Source of the DNA: Paenibacillus sp.
GTDB taxonomy: Bacteria > Bacillota > Bacilli > Paenibacillales > Paenibacillaceae
Assembly: GCA_017512705.1 (NCBI GenBank)
Contig: JAFWEX010000129.1
Span: forward strand, 1 to 64,000
Direction: 5' to 3'
Length of the DNA: 64,000 nt
Each line of letters begins with the position of its first letter. Position 1 is the first letter of the stretch. Position numbers and translations under genes: made by a program. The notes under the pieces were generated by a model. The model was not told where the DNA came from, did not search any database, and saw only the letters and a list, made by a program, of their open reading frames with translations. Shown here in pieces: positions 48,407 through 56,740 of the stretch.

Positions 48407-49309
48407 TCAGGTCTTGATAGCCCCTGTTAATACCCCTTTGGCAAAATGCTTTTGCAGCATTGGGAAGAAACACATAATGGGTACCATTGTGACAAATACC
48501 GCAGCCATCTTCATCCCCATCGAGAAACTGCTCAGTTTCACAGCGTCTACACTCGATGCATTGGATGCATTCGTTGTAGAGGTAACAATGATGTTTCTTA
48601 GCACGTTTTGCAGCGGTAACTGGTCTGCTTTTCGCAGGAAGATCATCGCATCATACCAACTGTTCCAGTAAGCCACGCCGTAGAATAGTGTGATCGTTGC
48701 CATAATCGGCGTTGCCAGTGGAAGCACAACTGAGAAGAGAATTCTCCACTCTCCGGCACCATCTAGCCGTGCAGATTCCATCAGCGATTCAGGCAATGTG
48801 TAGAAATAATTCATCATCAGAATCATATTAAAGGCACTGAAACTTCCCGCCAGAATGACGGACCATAACGTTCCTGTAAGATGTAGTGATTTCATAATCA
48901 GATACAGAGGAACAATACCTCCATTAAAGATCATGGTGAACAGGACCAGGAAAAAAAGAATTTTTTTGAATGGAAAATTGCCACGACTTAGACCGTACGC
49001 CATGCTTGTTGTCAGGAATAAGCTAAGAGGCAAACCAACAACTAGCAAAATCAATGTATTCTTGTAACCAGATAGGATGCTTCCATCAGCGAACAGGGCT
49101 TTGTAGGAATCTAGCGTGAACTCTTTTGGAAACATTAGAAACGGATTTTCAGCATACTCTTTTTGCGTTGCGAACGAGATCATAATGACATTCCAGAACG
49201 GAATGAGGATCATCAGTGCAAGCACTAGCAAAATAGCAAATATCACGTAATCCAGAAACGTCATTCGTTGGGTACCGATTTTCGGTTTTCTTCCGGATTT
49301 TTTGCTCAT
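48407..49309 (-). CDS. Sugar ABC permease, YtcP/MalG-like
   Basis: A 300-residue permease with six predicted membrane helices and the ATPase-contact EAA loop ESLMESARLDGAGEWRILF. ATG at 49309 follows AGGAG; the frame upstream is open but overlaps the other permease. Forms the translocation channel with the partner permease and is fed by the lipoprotein at 46747. Confidence 0.94.
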   Translation of the reverse strand: MSKKSGRKPKIGTQRMTFLDYVIFAILLVLALMILIPFWNVIMISFATQKEYAENPFLMFPKEFTLDSYKALFADGSILSGYKNTLILLVVGLPLSLFLTTSMAYGLSRGNFPFKKILFFLVLFTMIFNGGIVPLYLIMKSLHLTGTLWSVILAGSFSAFNMILMMNYFYTLPESLMESARLDGAGEWRILFSVVLPLATPIMATITLFYGVAYWNSWYDAMIFLRKADQLPLQNVLRNIIVTSTTNASNASSVDAVKLSSFSMGMKMAAVFVTMVPIMCFFPMLQKHFAKGVLTGAIKT

Positions 49310-49326
49310 CTCATTCTCCTCCTCTC

Positions 49327-50286
49327 TTATCGAAACAAACCGTCTCCGCCAAGCCACTTGGCAAACCTGTCAGCCAGAAGCAACAGCACCATATTCACCA
49401 AGGAACGGAACAAGCTGACCGCTGTCGAGAATGAAAAGTCGGTGGATGACTGGAACGTAATCCGATAAATATACACATCGAGTACTTCAGATACATTTTT
49501 CGTGGCCGCATTCGCCAAGTTAAAGATCTGGTCGAAACCGGATGACATCAATCCGCCTACGGACAAAATAAACATGACGGTGATCGTTGGAAGAATATTG
49601 GGCAACGTAATTCGAAACATCTGCTGCATCCGGGATGCACCGTCGATCTGTGCAGATTCATACTGGTCCTGATCGATGCCCGATATCGCTGCCAGGAAAA
49701 TAATTGCGCCCCAGCCGCTTGATTTCCAGATGTCGGTCAGCAGCAACATGGGAACAAAATTGGATTCGGAGCCCAGGAAGTTAATCATTGGCAGCCCGAG
49801 TAATCCAAGCGCACTGTTTACTAATCCGTCATACGCAAGCACATTAATGACTACGCCGGATACGATGATCCAGGACAGGAAATGTGGAAACGTCAGAATA
49901 GTCTGGAACCACTTTTTCCCTCTGCGCATCCGCAACTCGTTCAGCAGCAGTGCCAGAATAATCGGAAACGGGAACTGAATAATCAATTTCAGAATGTTAA
50001 TGTACAGCGTCCGCCATACGGCATCAATAAAAGTCGGATCACGGAAGACGTATTTGAAATTTTCAAATCCGCTCCACGGACTCCCCCAGATTCCAAGGTT
50101 TGCCTTGTAATCTTTGAACGCAAGGGATAGGCCGCCCATTGGCATATAGGCAAACAGGATCAACCAGACCATCCCTGGAATTAGCAGGGTGTATGTCATT
50201 CGGTGTTTCCAGATTTCAGTCCAGAGGGACTTGCCTCGCATGTTTGCCCTCAGCTTTTTGCTAGGTCCTTCGGCTGCAGGTTTCAA
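49327..50286 (-). CDS. Sugar ABC permease, LplB-like
   Basis: Partner permease of about 319 residues, six membrane helices, EAA loop YESAQIDGASRMQQMFRITLP. The start is uncertain: TTG at 50286 (GAGGAG seven bases upstream) is my choice. A GTG at 50301 overlapping the esterase stop and an ATG at 50241 with a GAGGG site are alternatives. It follows the esterase gene directly. Confidence 0.9.
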   Translation of the reverse strand: MKPAAEGPSKKLRANMRGKSLWTEIWKHRMTYTLLIPGMVWLILFAYMPMGGLSLAFKDYKANLGIWGSPWSGFENFKYVFRDPTFIDAVWRTLYINILKLIIQFPFPIILALLLNELRMRRGKKWFQTILTFPHFLSWIIVSGVVINVLAYDGLVNSALGLLGLPMINFLGSESNFVPMLLLTDIWKSSGWGAIIFLAAISGIDQDQYESAQIDGASRMQQMFRITLPNILPTITVMFILSVGGLMSSGFDQIFNLANAATKNVSEVLDVYIYRITFQSSTDFSFSTAVSLFRSLVNMVLLLLADRFAKWLGGDGLFR

Positions 50287-50297
50287 TTCGCATCTCC

Positions 50298-51062
50298 TCA
50301 CTCTACTATGGTGTTGTCGTTATAAAGAAAATCGAACATCGTTTTCAGGTGCTGCTCCCAAAATCTCCATTCATGCGTACCAGGAGTCTCTACATATCGA
50401 AAATCAAATGCCGTTTCCTGCATGTACTTAGCATAGTCCCGGTTCATGTCTACAAAAGGGTCATGGTCCCCGCAGCAGGTTAACACTTTGGGCAAGGGTT
50501 TTCCTTTCTTCAGCAGACCCGCTGACAATGCATAAATATCCTGATCAGCCTTCACCTGTAACCGCTCTCCAAAAACCGCTTTCATTTCCTTGATCATGCC
50601 TTCGGACATATGAGGATCACGAAGACGGGCTTGTATGTCCGTTACACCGGATAAAGACACCACTTTACTGTACTGCTCCGGATAAGTCAGCCCACATTTC
50701 AGTGCGCCATATCCACCCATGGACAAACCGGCAACATACGTTCGGGCTGGATCGGAATTCAGTCGTAGTAATCTCCCACACAAGTCGGGTAATTCCTTCG
50801 TGATGTAGTGGAAGTAATTCAGGCCGTACTCCATATCCGTGTAATAACTGCGATTAACTTCTGGCATGATGACGGTGCAGTTATACTGGGCTGCGTACAT
50901 CTCAATGGTAGTCAATCGCTGCCAAGTACTCGCATTGTCACCTGCCCCGTGAAGCAGATATAGTGTACCGCCTGAAGTCTCTCCGGAGTCACTGGACACC
51001 ACGTGGATGCTCGTATTCATGCATAATGTGGACGATCCGGTTTCAATTGTTATGTGTGCCAT
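50298..51062 (-). CDS. Alpha/beta-hydrolase esterase (EstA/FrmB-like)
   Basis: A 254-residue cytoplasmic esterase: oxyanion-region LYLLHGAGDN, nucleophile Ser114 in GLSMGGYG, a catalytic Asp candidate in CCGDHDPFV, and His in PGTHEWRFW. No signal peptide. Being first in an operon with a sugar importer, it probably removes acyl groups from imported oligosaccharides; that is inference. ATG at 51062 follows AAAGGGG; an in-frame ATG at 51080 is less well placed. Confidence 0.88.
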   Translation of the reverse strand: MAHITIETGSSTLCMNTSIHVVSSDSGETSGGTLYLLHGAGDNASTWQRLTTIEMYAAQYNCTVIMPEVNRSYYTDMEYGLNYFHYITKELPDLCGRLLRLNSDPARTYVAGLSMGGYGALKCGLTYPEQYSKVVSLSGVTDIQARLRDPHMSEGMIKEMKAVFGERLQVKADQDIYALSAGLLKKGKPLPKVLTCCGDHDPFVDMNRDYAKYMQETAFDFRYVETPGTHEWRFWEQHLKTMFDFLYNDNTIVE

Positions 51063-51193
51063 GATCGTAACCCCTTTCATCTTGCTGCTTTTACTGCGGA
51101 TCGCTTCCTCTTCTTCTTTTAGCTCTCTTCTTCTTCCTTTAGTTCTCTTCGTTCTTTTACTTTTCTCTGCTAATGTTGTGAATCTTGAATATC

Positions 51194-51217
51194 GAAACGA
51201 TTCTCTCGAATCGTTTC
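51194..51217. promoter_or_regulatory. LacI-type operator pair, copy 1
   Basis: Inverted repeat GAAACGATTC / GAATCGTTTC with a four-base centre. Each arm is itself a near-palindromic LacI-type box (GAAWCGWTTC). Confidence 0.7.
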
Positions 51218-51269
51218 AAAAGTATTTAACGCTTATTTAATCATATTAGGCTTATAATTCACTCACTTG

Positions 51270-51293
51270 GAAGCGATTTCTTCGAATCGTTTC
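51270..51293. promoter_or_regulatory. LacI-type operator pair, copy 2
   Basis: Same 24-bp layout as copy 1 (GAAGCGATTT, four bases, GAATCGTTTC), three base differences, start to start 76 bp apart. Both lie upstream of the esterase-ABC operon, inside the 501-bp divergent gap 51063-51563, which holds no other gene. Confidence 0.7.
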
Positions 51294-51506
51294 GAGTAAA
51301 TCATAATCCCGATCTGTAAATCCTGTCAATAACCTTTTTACAATTTCTGCGTCATATTATCGAAAAACAGGCTTTTTTTTGTGTTTTCAACTCAATAGAA
51401 ACATTTTTTGTGATGAAATTTAAGATTACACATGTGTTATTCAATCAAAATTGACATCAATCGAAGAATGTAATAACATGGATTCTAATTTTGCGGTAGA
51501 TTTAAG

Positions 51507-51516
51507 GAAACGTTTC
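51507..51516. promoter_or_regulatory. GAAACGTTTC box before the beta-lactamase-like gene
   Basis: Perfect 10-bp palindrome of the LacI/CcpA type, 48 bases before the start at 51564. It may serve the same LacI regulator as the other boxes, or CcpA. Confidence 0.55.
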
Positions 51517-51563
51517 ACCAGATTGAATTCCTTCAGGTGAACACCTGAAACTGGAGGGTTATC

Positions 51564-52475
51564 ATGTCCGACAAGCTCACAGGTTTCATCGACATAATTA
51601 CAGCGCAAGCGCTCAATGTTCAATCTGTACGCGTATTACAGCATGGACAACTTCTGGATGAATGGCATCAGAATGGAGATTACCGACGTTTACAACATTC
51701 TGTCAGCAAGTCTTTTACTTGCATGGCTGCTGGGCTCGCAGTTCAGGAAGGACTGATTAATCTAGATAACACATTGGGTGATTACTTCCCACATGATCAA
51801 GCTCGGCCAAGTCCGTTGCAGCTCCCCTCCCCACGACAAATCAAACTCCGGGACCTCCTTCGTATGAGTTCTGGTCACGACTCTCCACCTCTTTGGTCGG
51901 ACGAACGAGCCTCGCTACAAGAAAAGGACTGGGTGAAGCATTATATGTCTTTATCACTAGACCGAATGCCAGGAGAGCATTTCACATATAGCAGCGGGGA
52001 TACGTTTATGATTTCAGCCATGCTGCAAGCGGCTGTAGGTCAAACAGTAAAAGATTACCTCATTCCACGTCTATTTGAACCACTAGGTCTGGATAATATC
52101 GAATGGGAAACTTCACCCTTAGGAATTACCCTCGGATGTGCCGGGTTGTGGTTGAATAATGAGGAATTAAGCAGATTTGGACAGTTTCTTCTCCAGAAAG
52201 GCCGCTGGAATGGCAGACAGTTGGTTCCTTCTGAGTGGATTCGAGAAGCTACGTGTAGACAGATCGAGACAACCGGGGATGGGGATTGGGGACAAGGCTA
52301 TGGTTACCAGTTCTGGATCTGCTCGCATAATGCTTATCGAGCAGATGGAGCTTATGGTCAATTCTGTATTATCCTCCCTTCCATACAGGCTGTCATCAGT
52401 ATCAACAGCGAGGAAGAGAACATGCAAGGAATTTTGAATGCTGTCTGGGAACATATTTTACCTGTGCTATATTAG
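51564..52475 (+). CDS. Beta-lactamase-fold serine hydrolase
   Basis: A 303-residue protein of the class C beta-lactamase/esterase family: SVSK (Ser46-x-x-Lys49), then a YSSGDTF segment in the place of the YxN motif, and DGAYGQFCIILP near the C-terminus where a KTG-like motif would be. No signal peptide, so it is probably a cytoplasmic esterase or amidase and not an antibiotic-resistance enzyme. It is divergent from the sugar ABC operon and shares its regulatory gap. TGGAGGG precedes the ATG. Confidence 0.88.
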   Translation: MSDKLTGFIDIITAQALNVQSVRVLQHGQLLDEWHQNGDYRRLQHSVSKSFTCMAAGLAVQEGLINLDNTLGDYFPHDQARPSPLQLPSPRQIKLRDLLRMSSGHDSPPLWSDERASLQEKDWVKHYMSLSLDRMPGEHFTYSSGDTFMISAMLQAAVGQTVKDYLIPRLFEPLGLDNIEWETSPLGITLGCAGLWLNNEELSRFGQFLLQKGRWNGRQLVPSEWIREATCRQIETTGDGDWGQGYGYQFWICSHNAYRADGAYGQFCIILPSIQAVISINSEEENMQGILNAVWEHILPVLY

Positions 52476-52510
52476 TGTGGCACAGTGTAGTACTTAACGT
52501 AAGCCAAAAC

Positions 52511-52546
52511 AAAAAAGCCAAGGAACCTCAGATTCCATGGCGATTT
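52511..52546. terminator. Bidirectional terminator
   Basis: Stem GCCAAGGAA / TTCCATGGC with one mismatch, T-runs on both strands, between the convergent hydrolase and AbrB-like genes. Confidence 0.85.
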
Positions 52547-52562
52547 TTGTGCTTGCTTTTTT

Positions 52563-52808
52563 TTATGAAAGCTGAGTCATTTCTTCTAAGCATTGTGCGC
52601 ATATGTAACGCTCTTTAAAATCATTGACATCTTCCATTGATCCGCAAAAAATACATTTTGGACGGTATCTTTCCAAGATAATATGATCCCCTTGAACTAA
52701 AATTTCTACAGGATCCCCCTCGTTCATTTGATACCTTTTACGCAAAGATTTAGGCAATACGATCCTACCCAATTGGTCAACTTTGCGAACTACTCCAGCT
52801 GGCTTCAT
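52563..52808 (-). CDS. AbrB/SpoVT-like regulator with C-terminal zinc ribbon
   Basis: An 81-residue protein. Residues 1-50 form the AbrB swapped-hairpin DNA-binding domain (GVVRKVDQLGRIVLPKSLRK, then GDPVEILVQGDHIILE). The C-terminal part differs from B. subtilis AbrB in having CIFCG and CAQC, a likely zinc ribbon. AbrB-type proteins control transition-state and antibiotic genes. It is a single gene. Whether it touches the lasso cluster is unknown. Confidence 0.9.
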   Translation of the reverse strand: MKPAGVVRKVDQLGRIVLPKSLRKRYQMNEGDPVEILVQGDHIILERYRPKCIFCGSMEDVNDFKERYICAQCLEEMTQLS

Positions 52809-52976
52809 AGCTACGGCACACCTCTCCTATCTTACTCTGAATTTCTAGGTACATTAGTACTATATCTATAGATTCGCCAAATTTTTGTCGAATCCTGCTG
52901 TAAATAAACAATTTTTGTCCTTTTTTTTGAAAATTGTTTTTTCAGCAGATTCTAAACGTTTTTGGACGTGTTTTCA

Positions 52977-53441
52977 CTAGTCTAATCCTGGGAAATGAAG
53001 CTGACGGAGCGCTTCATACACAATAATAGCCGCTGAATTAGAGAGATTTAACGAACGAACATCACCGCTCATTGGCATTTTCATACAAGTGTCCGGGTTG
53101 GCAGCAATGAGTTCAGGAGGAAGTCCTTTTGTCTCTTTACCAAACACAAGAAAATCGCCATCCTTAAATTCAAAATCTGTATAACGATTTTTAGCTTTCG
53201 TGGTTGCGTAGAAATAGCGCCCCTCAGGGAACTTTTCCTGAAGCTCGGCGAATGAATCATGATACTCGATATGGACTGCATGCCAGTAGTCCAGTCCTGC
53301 GCGTTTCAGAGTTGCATCATCTGTCCGGAATCCCAGTGGACGTACGAGATGCAGATGGGTACCAGTCGCGGCACAAGTCCGAGAAATATTGCCTGTATTG
53401 GCAGGAATCTCAGGTTCAACAAGTACGATGTGTAATGCCAT
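52977..53441 (-). CDS. trmL: tRNA (cytidine/uridine(34)-2'-O)-methyltransferase TrmL
   Basis: SPOUT methyltransferase that methylates the ribose at the wobble base of certain tRNA-Leu species. The 154-residue protein has the family's whole sequence pattern: VLVEPEIPANTGNISRTCAATG, RAGLDYWH, FGKETKGLP and the knot segment MSGDVRSLNLSNSAAIIVYE. AAGGGGATA precedes the ATG. Confidence 0.95.
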   Translation of the reverse strand: MALHIVLVEPEIPANTGNISRTCAATGTHLHLVRPLGFRTDDATLKRAGLDYWHAVHIEYHDSFAELQEKFPEGRYFYATTKAKNRYTDFEFKDGDFLVFGKETKGLPPELIAANPDTCMKMPMSGDVRSLNLSNSAAIIVYEALRQLHFPGLD

Positions 53442-53504
53442 ATGTGTTTTATCCCCTTTTCATCTCACATTCAAGTGTACAACAATCCTCTAATTCTAAA
53501 GAAA

Positions 53505-53532
53505 AGCCCTCCACACGTCAATGTGGAAGGCT
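53505..53532 (-). terminator. Terminator of serC
   Basis: Stem AGCCCTCCACA / TGTGGAAGGCT (one G-U pair) with TTTTC on the minus strand, about 50 bases past the serC stop. Confidence 0.8.
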
Positions 53533-53582
53533 CACCCGGCTATAGCTGAGATCTCGAAGTCTTACTGCTACTCAGTATAGCA

Positions 53583-54671
53583 TTATCCGTTCGTCTGCTG
53601 AAAATGCTTCATAAAATCAGTGAGAGCTTTTACGCTCTCGTACGGAGCTGCGTTATAGATGGATGCACGAAGCCCCCCAACACTACGATGCCCTTTCAGA
53701 CCGACAAAACCTTCTTGCTCCGAAGCTGTAATAAATTTCTTTTCCAGTTCTTCAGAAGCCAGTCGGAAGGTCACATTCATTAAGGAGCGGTCTTCTGAGG
53801 CCACGCAACCACGGTAGAAATCCCCGGAAGAATCGATTGTATTATAGAGCAACTCTGCTTTTTTAATATTCTTTTGCTCTACACCGGCCAGGCCACCTTG
53901 TTCTTCAATCCACTTCAACACTTCATTAACCATGTATACGGAAAAGGATGGTGGTGTGTTATATAAGGAGTTGTTATCAACATGGGTACTGTATCGGAAC
54001 ATGGTCGGAATCGTTTTAGGAGATTCACTCACCAGTTCTTCTCGCGCGATCACTACTGTAATTCCGGATGGACCTAGATTTTTCTGCGCTCCGGCATAGA
54101 TCATGTCAAATTGATTGAGGTCAATCGGTTTGCAGAAGATATCACTCGACATGTCTGCAATCAATGGTACTGATCCAGTATCAGGGAATGACTTGAACTG
54201 TGTGCCTTCAATCGTTTCGTTGGAAGTGATGTGAACATACGCCGTATGTTCAGGCAATTCCAGGTTTGACACATCCGGCAATTTCATGAATTTGTCTGCT
54301 TCAGATGAAGCAGCAATCTGTGTCTCACCGATCAGCTTCGCTTCAGACAAAGCCTTTTTAGCCCAACTGCCTGTCATGATATAACTTGCGGTCTGACCTG
54401 CCCCAAGCAGATTCATCGGCACCATGGCGAACTGTGTGCTTGCACCGCCTTGTAAGAACAGCACTTTATAACCTTTTGGACTTCCCAATAGAGACAAAAT
54501 ACGCTCCTGAGCTTCATTATGTACAGACTCGTATACGGCCCCGCGATGGGACATCTCCATAATAGACATGCCTGTATTACGAAAATCTACAAATTCCGCC
54601 TGAGCACGCTCCAACACTTCTAGTGGCAGTGCCGCTGGTCCTGCATTAAAATTATACGCTCTCTTTGTCAA
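53583..54671 (-). CDS. serC: Phosphoserine aminotransferase SerC
   Basis: Second enzyme of serine synthesis, converting 3-phosphohydroxypyruvate to phosphoserine with glutamate. The 362-residue protein has the SerC pattern: YNFNAGPAALP at the start, MEMSHRG, a PLP lysine in YAGAQKNLGPSG, and HRSVGGLRASIYNA at the end. The start is TTG at 54671, six bases after a GGTGGGGG site. Single gene with its own terminator. Confidence 0.96.
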   Translation of the reverse strand: MTKRAYNFNAGPAALPLEVLERAQAEFVDFRNTGMSIMEMSHRGAVYESVHNEAQERILSLLGSPKGYKVLFLQGGASTQFAMVPMNLLGAGQTASYIMTGSWAKKALSEAKLIGETQIAASSEADKFMKLPDVSNLELPEHTAYVHITSNETIEGTQFKSFPDTGSVPLIADMSSDIFCKPIDLNQFDMIYAGAQKNLGPSGITVVIAREELVSESPKTIPTMFRYSTHVDNNSLYNTPPSFSVYMVNEVLKWIEEQGGLAGVEQKNIKKAELLYNTIDSSGDFYRGCVASEDRSLMNVTFRLASEELEKKFITASEQEGFVGLKGHRSVGGLRASIYNAAPYESVKALTDFMKHFQQTNG

Positions 54672-54842
54672 AAAAATCCCCCACCCTTTCCATCCTTAAC
54701 TGACATATGAAGTAAATATTATCGCTATGATATCAGTATTCCCTAACCGCTTCAAGGGCAATATGCACTGAATTATCAATCCAGATCATCAAATTACTTT
54801 ATCACCCTACAAAGTTAAAGCAATAAACGGTTTTATTCAAGG

Positions 54843-54874
54843 AAAAGCCTCCAAGAACGAATCCCGGAGGCTTT
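54843..54874 (-). terminator. Terminator of glnA
   Basis: Stem AAAGCCTCC / GGAGGCTTT, with T-rich minus-strand tail, about 35 bases past the glnA stop. Confidence 0.85.
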
Positions 54875-54908
54875 GATCTAGAACCACTTTAGTTCCGAAT
54901 CCGACTGA

Positions 54909-56333
54909 TTAGCAGTCGAAGTAGAGGCTGTACTCATGCGGATGAATACGAATCGCAACAGCTTTAGCTTCATCACGTTTGAGATTGATGTAATTTTCGA
55001 TAAATTCTTTCGTAAATACGTCGCCTTCAGTCAAGAACTCATGGTCAGCTGCGAGTGCATCCAGCGCTTCTTCGAGGGAAGCGGGTACGCTGCGGATGTT
55101 TTCCTTGTCTGCATCAGACAAGTCATAGATGTTCTTGTCGAGTGGACCGTACCCAAGTTCAGTCGGGTTGATTTTACGCTTGATTCCGTCCAGACCCGCC
55201 ATCAGCATTGCGGAGAAGGCCAAGTAAGGATTGGCTGTGGAGTCCGGTGTACGGAACTCGATGCGGCAGCCTTTAGGAGTTACAGCCGCTACAGGGATAC
55301 GTACAGCTGCAGAACGGTTACCTTTGGAGTATACCAAGTTGACCGGTGCTTCGTAACCAGGTACAAGTCGTTTGAACGAGTTTGTACTTGGATTTGTCAG
55401 AGCGATGAGCGCTGGAGCGTGGTACAGAATACCTCCGATGTAGTGCAGAGCCATTTCACTCAGGTTAGCATATCCGCCTTTATCATAGAACAGTGGGGAA
55501 TCTCCATCAAAGATGGATTGGTGAACGTGCATTCCACTACCGTTGTCACCGAACAATGGTTTTGGCATGAACGTTGCTGCTTTGCCATATTGACGTGCTG
55601 TGTTATGCACAATGTATTTATATACAAGCAAGTTATCTGCTGTCTTCTTCAACGTATCAAAGCGAAAATTGATTTCAGCCTGACCCGCTGTTGCAACTTC
55701 ATGATGATGACGCTCAACGGACAAACCAGCTTCCTCAAGCAAACGACACATTTCGCTGCGGATATCTTGTTGGGTATCTATAGGAGCTACTGGAACATAT
55801 CCGCCCTTTGTACGGATTTTGAAGCCAAGATTACCGCCTTCTTCTTTTCGGTTGGTGTTCCAAGCTGCTTCTTCAGAATCGACATAATAAGAAGAGCTGT
55901 TCGTGCCACTCTCATAACGAACATCATCGAAGATGAAGAACTCGGACTCCGGTGCGAAGAACGCTGTAGTACCTACGCCACTTTCTTGCAGGAAAGCTTC
56001 AGCTTTAACTGCGATGCTGCGCGGGTCACGCTCATAACGCTCCCCATCCGGCGTAAAAATGTCACACATAATATTCAGTGTAGGGTGTGCAGTGAACGGA
56101 TCGACATAAGTCGCTTCAGGGTCAGGCATCATAACCATATCGGACTCTTCAATACCGCGAAAACCTTGGATCGAAGAACCATCAAACGCTACTCCATTTA
56201 CGAACGTGTCCTCATCAACAGCCGAAGCTGGCAAAGAGATGTGGTGCACACGTCCAACCAAATCTACAAAACGAAAATCTACCCACTCGATGTTGTTATC
56301 TTGAATTGACTTCAATACGTTTTCAACCGACAT
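54909..56333 (-). CDS. glnA: Glutamine synthetase, type I-beta-like
   Basis: Makes glutamine from glutamate, ammonia and ATP. From the ATG at 56333 (GGGAGG upstream) it has 474 residues. That is the length of the I-beta class and about 30 more than the I-alpha enzyme of the usual Firmicute glnRA operon. It carries the extra segment of that class (YYVDSEEAAWNTNRKEEGG and KGGYVPVAPID) and the adenylylation-type motif KNIYDL (Tyr about 403), as in enterobacteria. Active-site motifs ESEFFIFDD, HHHEVATAGQ, GDNGSGMHVHQS and NRSAAVRIP are present. No glnR gene is adjacent, but a GlnR/TnrA box lies upstream. Confidence 0.95.
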   Translation of the reverse strand: MSVENVLKSIQDNNIEWVDFRFVDLVGRVHHISLPASAVDEDTFVNGVAFDGSSIQGFRGIEESDMVMMPDPEATYVDPFTAHPTLNIMCDIFTPDGERYERDPRSIAVKAEAFLQESGVGTTAFFAPESEFFIFDDVRYESGTNSSSYYVDSEEAAWNTNRKEEGGNLGFKIRTKGGYVPVAPIDTQQDIRSEMCRLLEEAGLSVERHHHEVATAGQAEINFRFDTLKKTADNLLVYKYIVHNTARQYGKAATFMPKPLFGDNGSGMHVHQSIFDGDSPLFYDKGGYANLSEMALHYIGGILYHAPALIALTNPSTNSFKRLVPGYEAPVNLVYSKGNRSAAVRIPVAAVTPKGCRIEFRTPDSTANPYLAFSAMLMAGLDGIKRKINPTELGYGPLDKNIYDLSDADKENIRSVPASLEEALDALAADHEFLTEGDVFTKEFIENYINLKRDEAKAVAIRIHPHEYSLYFDC

Positions 56334-56413
56334 GTATTCGTCCTCCCAAATATTCCGAACATTAAACAGCCCCACGAAGAAAATGTCTATATATTCGAAT
56401 TTTTTCTGTCGTC

Positions 56414-56443
56414 ATTATAAAATTCCAAACATAACATCGTCAA
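56414..56443 (-). promoter_or_regulatory. Promoter of glnA
   Basis: Minus strand -35 TTGACG (56438-56443), 18-base spacer, consensus -10 TATAAT (56414-56419). Transcript start near 56407. Confidence 0.8.
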
Positions 56444-56471
56444 TACTTATGTAAGGTATTTTTTAAAGCTA

Positions 56472-56488
56472 TGTTAGATATACTTACA
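56472..56488. promoter_or_regulatory. GlnR/TnrA box upstream of glnA
   Basis: TGTTAGATATACTTACA fits the consensus TGTNAN7TNACA at every fixed position. Its centre is about 73 bases upstream of the predicted start, a position that suits activation better than repression. The rest of the 56334-56740 gap has no gene. Confidence 0.8.
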
Positions 56489-56650
56489 TTGAAATTATTT
56501 AAAATTTCATATAACAACGTTTTATATCAATACTTGATCAATTCAAAGCGGTGAAGCAAACCTGATAATCACCTGAATTTCTGAAAAACATAACATCACA
56601 AATGTTTTTTGCCTTTGATTAATAATTATGTTCACAACTTCAAAATAGAC

Positions 56651-56706
56651 GAAAAACCGTACATCTTCCCAATTGTTCAAGATGAACAATTAAAAGATGT
56701 ACGGTT
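56651..56706 (-). terminator. Terminator of aroF with nested inner hairpin
   Basis: Outer 13-bp stem AACCGTACATCTT / AAGATGTACGGTT encloses a perfect inner palindrome ATTGTTCA-AGA-TGAACAAT. T-run on the minus strand. Located about 35 bases past the aroF stop. Confidence 0.85.
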
Positions 56707-56740
56707 CAAATCTGTATAACCTTATAATGACATGATTACT

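Noticed and set aside
51564..52475. Beta-lactamase resistance gene
   Set aside because: The SxxK motif is present, but there is no signal peptide and the second and third motifs are atypical; an intracellular esterase-like hydrolase fits better.
54936..56309. A 457-codon open frame on the plus strand
   Set aside because: It is antisense to glnA, which has clear homology and a promoter. The translation is Cys- and Arg-rich and has no recognisable pattern; long antisense frames are common opposite conserved genes.
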